From Saxidomus purpurata (Eukaryota > Mollusca > Bivalvia > Venerida > Veneridae): DNA of 64,000 bases. Within the stretch, counting starts at the first letter, position 1. Each line of letters begins with the position of its first letter. Location: the NCBI GenBank assembly GCA_022818135.1, contig JAFMSR010000001.1, positions 39,404,358 through 39,468,357 on the forward strand, in the 5' to 3' direction. The notes beneath the pieces are model-generated. The model was not told the DNA's origin. It did not search any database and worked only from the letters and a program-made list of their open reading frames with translations. Shown here one piece after another: positions 63,579 through 64,000 of this stretch. A program made the position numbers and the translations under genes.

Positions 63579-63720
63579 CAACGGTTAGCTTAGTATTGAG
63601 AGCATTTGCATTGTAAGCGAATGGTACCAGGTTCGCGTCCTTGTCAGTGTGCACATTTTCCTCACAGTATGACATTTGGTGCCTTCTTACTGCATAACGA
63701 TAAAACTTGATAGGAATATT
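63579..63720 (+). repeat. tRNA-derived SINE (threonine-like head)
   Basis: ACGGTTAGCTTAGTATTGAGAGC resembles an A box, and CAGGTTCGCGTCC a B box. The anticodon arm TTTGC-ATTGTAA-GCGAA would present TGT. There is no paired acceptor stem, so this is a SINE head rather than a tRNA gene. The body (GTGTGCACATTTTCCTCACA onward) fades by about 63720. Confidence 0.6.
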
Positions 63721-64000
63721 TACTATAAAAACTAGCCACCCATCTCTTTCTTATACTAAGATATCGCGCCGACCATTTAATTGAAGACATTATTTGTAAA
63801 ATTCTTGAGTCTAGTTCGTACTTAACTCCTACTTTCAGTGAGGACTGTTCATGTACACTTCTATTGCTTCACCTTTTTGTAGTTTAAGTAAAGAACAATG
63901 ACGAAGTAAACTAGTAAACTATTATTTATTGAATTCTTACTCAGTCATTCAATCAAACTTCATACAATAAGTCTTCGTACTTAATGCCGTTGTAGTTATC
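63721..64000. other. Right edge, nothing recognised
   Basis: AT-rich sequence with no ORF or repeat that I can support. Confidence 0.4.

Noticed and set aside
63579..63652. Functional tRNA-Thr gene
   Set aside because: No convincing acceptor stem or terminator. It is better explained as a SINE head.
1..64000. A new defence system, operon or CRISPR-like array
   Set aside because: The window shows eukaryotic features (consensus intron, SINEs, LINEs). The regular repeats found are transposon cores, a minisatellite and microsatellites, not repeat-spacer arrays.

Overview
This window looks like AT-rich, gene-poor, repeat-laden DNA from an animal genome. The most likely source is a bivalve mollusc. 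The reasons are a spliced C-type-lectin-domain gene with a consensus GT..AG intron, CR1-like and L1/Tx1-like non-LTR retrotransposons, tRNA-headed SINEs, and two repeat families that I associate with mollusc genomes: elements ending in AGCTCACCTGGC, and repeats built on AGGTCA / GTTTCCGCTCAA units. There are no operons, ribosome binding sites or other prokaryotic features. The organism call is inference, since no species-diagnostic gene is present.

Only one convincing host gene is visible. It is the 3' end of a C-type lectin-like gene on the + strand: exon 1-115, intron 116-832 and terminal exon 833-1089, with more exons to the left of the window. From 1.1 kb to 64 kb I find no further host exon that I can name. 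One unexplained minus-strand ORF lies at 23320-23538.

Most of the remaining DNA is old duplicated non-coding sequence with transposon insertions. Block A (about 2.16-19.9 kb) and block B (about 23.8-34.3 kb) are collinear paralogues, matching at ten or more anchor points in the same order. Their size difference comes from insertions private to one copy. A short third copy of the block's right end lies near 47.5-47.8 kb. A separate block of about 2 kb is repeated three times in the same orientation (about 53.6-55.65, 56.17-58.45 and 60.8-62.65 kb).

Mobile elements, left to right: AGGTCA-type repeats (2.64-3.0, 11.96-12.56 and probably 17.0-17.5 kb); a minus-strand SINE head (21.1 kb); a CR1-like relic (24.26-25.2 kb); an AGCTCACCTGGC element (25.23-26.16 kb); a 941-bp TA-flanked inverted-repeat transposon (26866-27806) whose empty site survives in block A at 5054-5055; a minus-strand L1/Tx1-like copy (38.63-40.41 kb); a second AGCTCACCTGGC element in reverse orientation (43.08-44.02 kb) carrying a 443-nt tract made only of G and T; a SINE (44.2 kb); a very decayed minus-strand L1/Tx1-like copy (45.3-47.15 kb); a CR1-like 3' end with a duplicated 3' UTR (51.25-52.33 kb); SINEs at 53.0, 57.0 and 63.6 kb; and a 337-bp TTAA-flanked MITE (61317-61653). 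GC-rich foldback elements of 75-145 bp are scattered through the first half.

I see no CRISPR array, rRNA, intact tRNA gene or complete autonomous transposon. The most useful observations for follow-up are the paralogous duplication with its empty insertion site, the G/T-only tract (real or artefact), the foldback family and the TTAA MITE.
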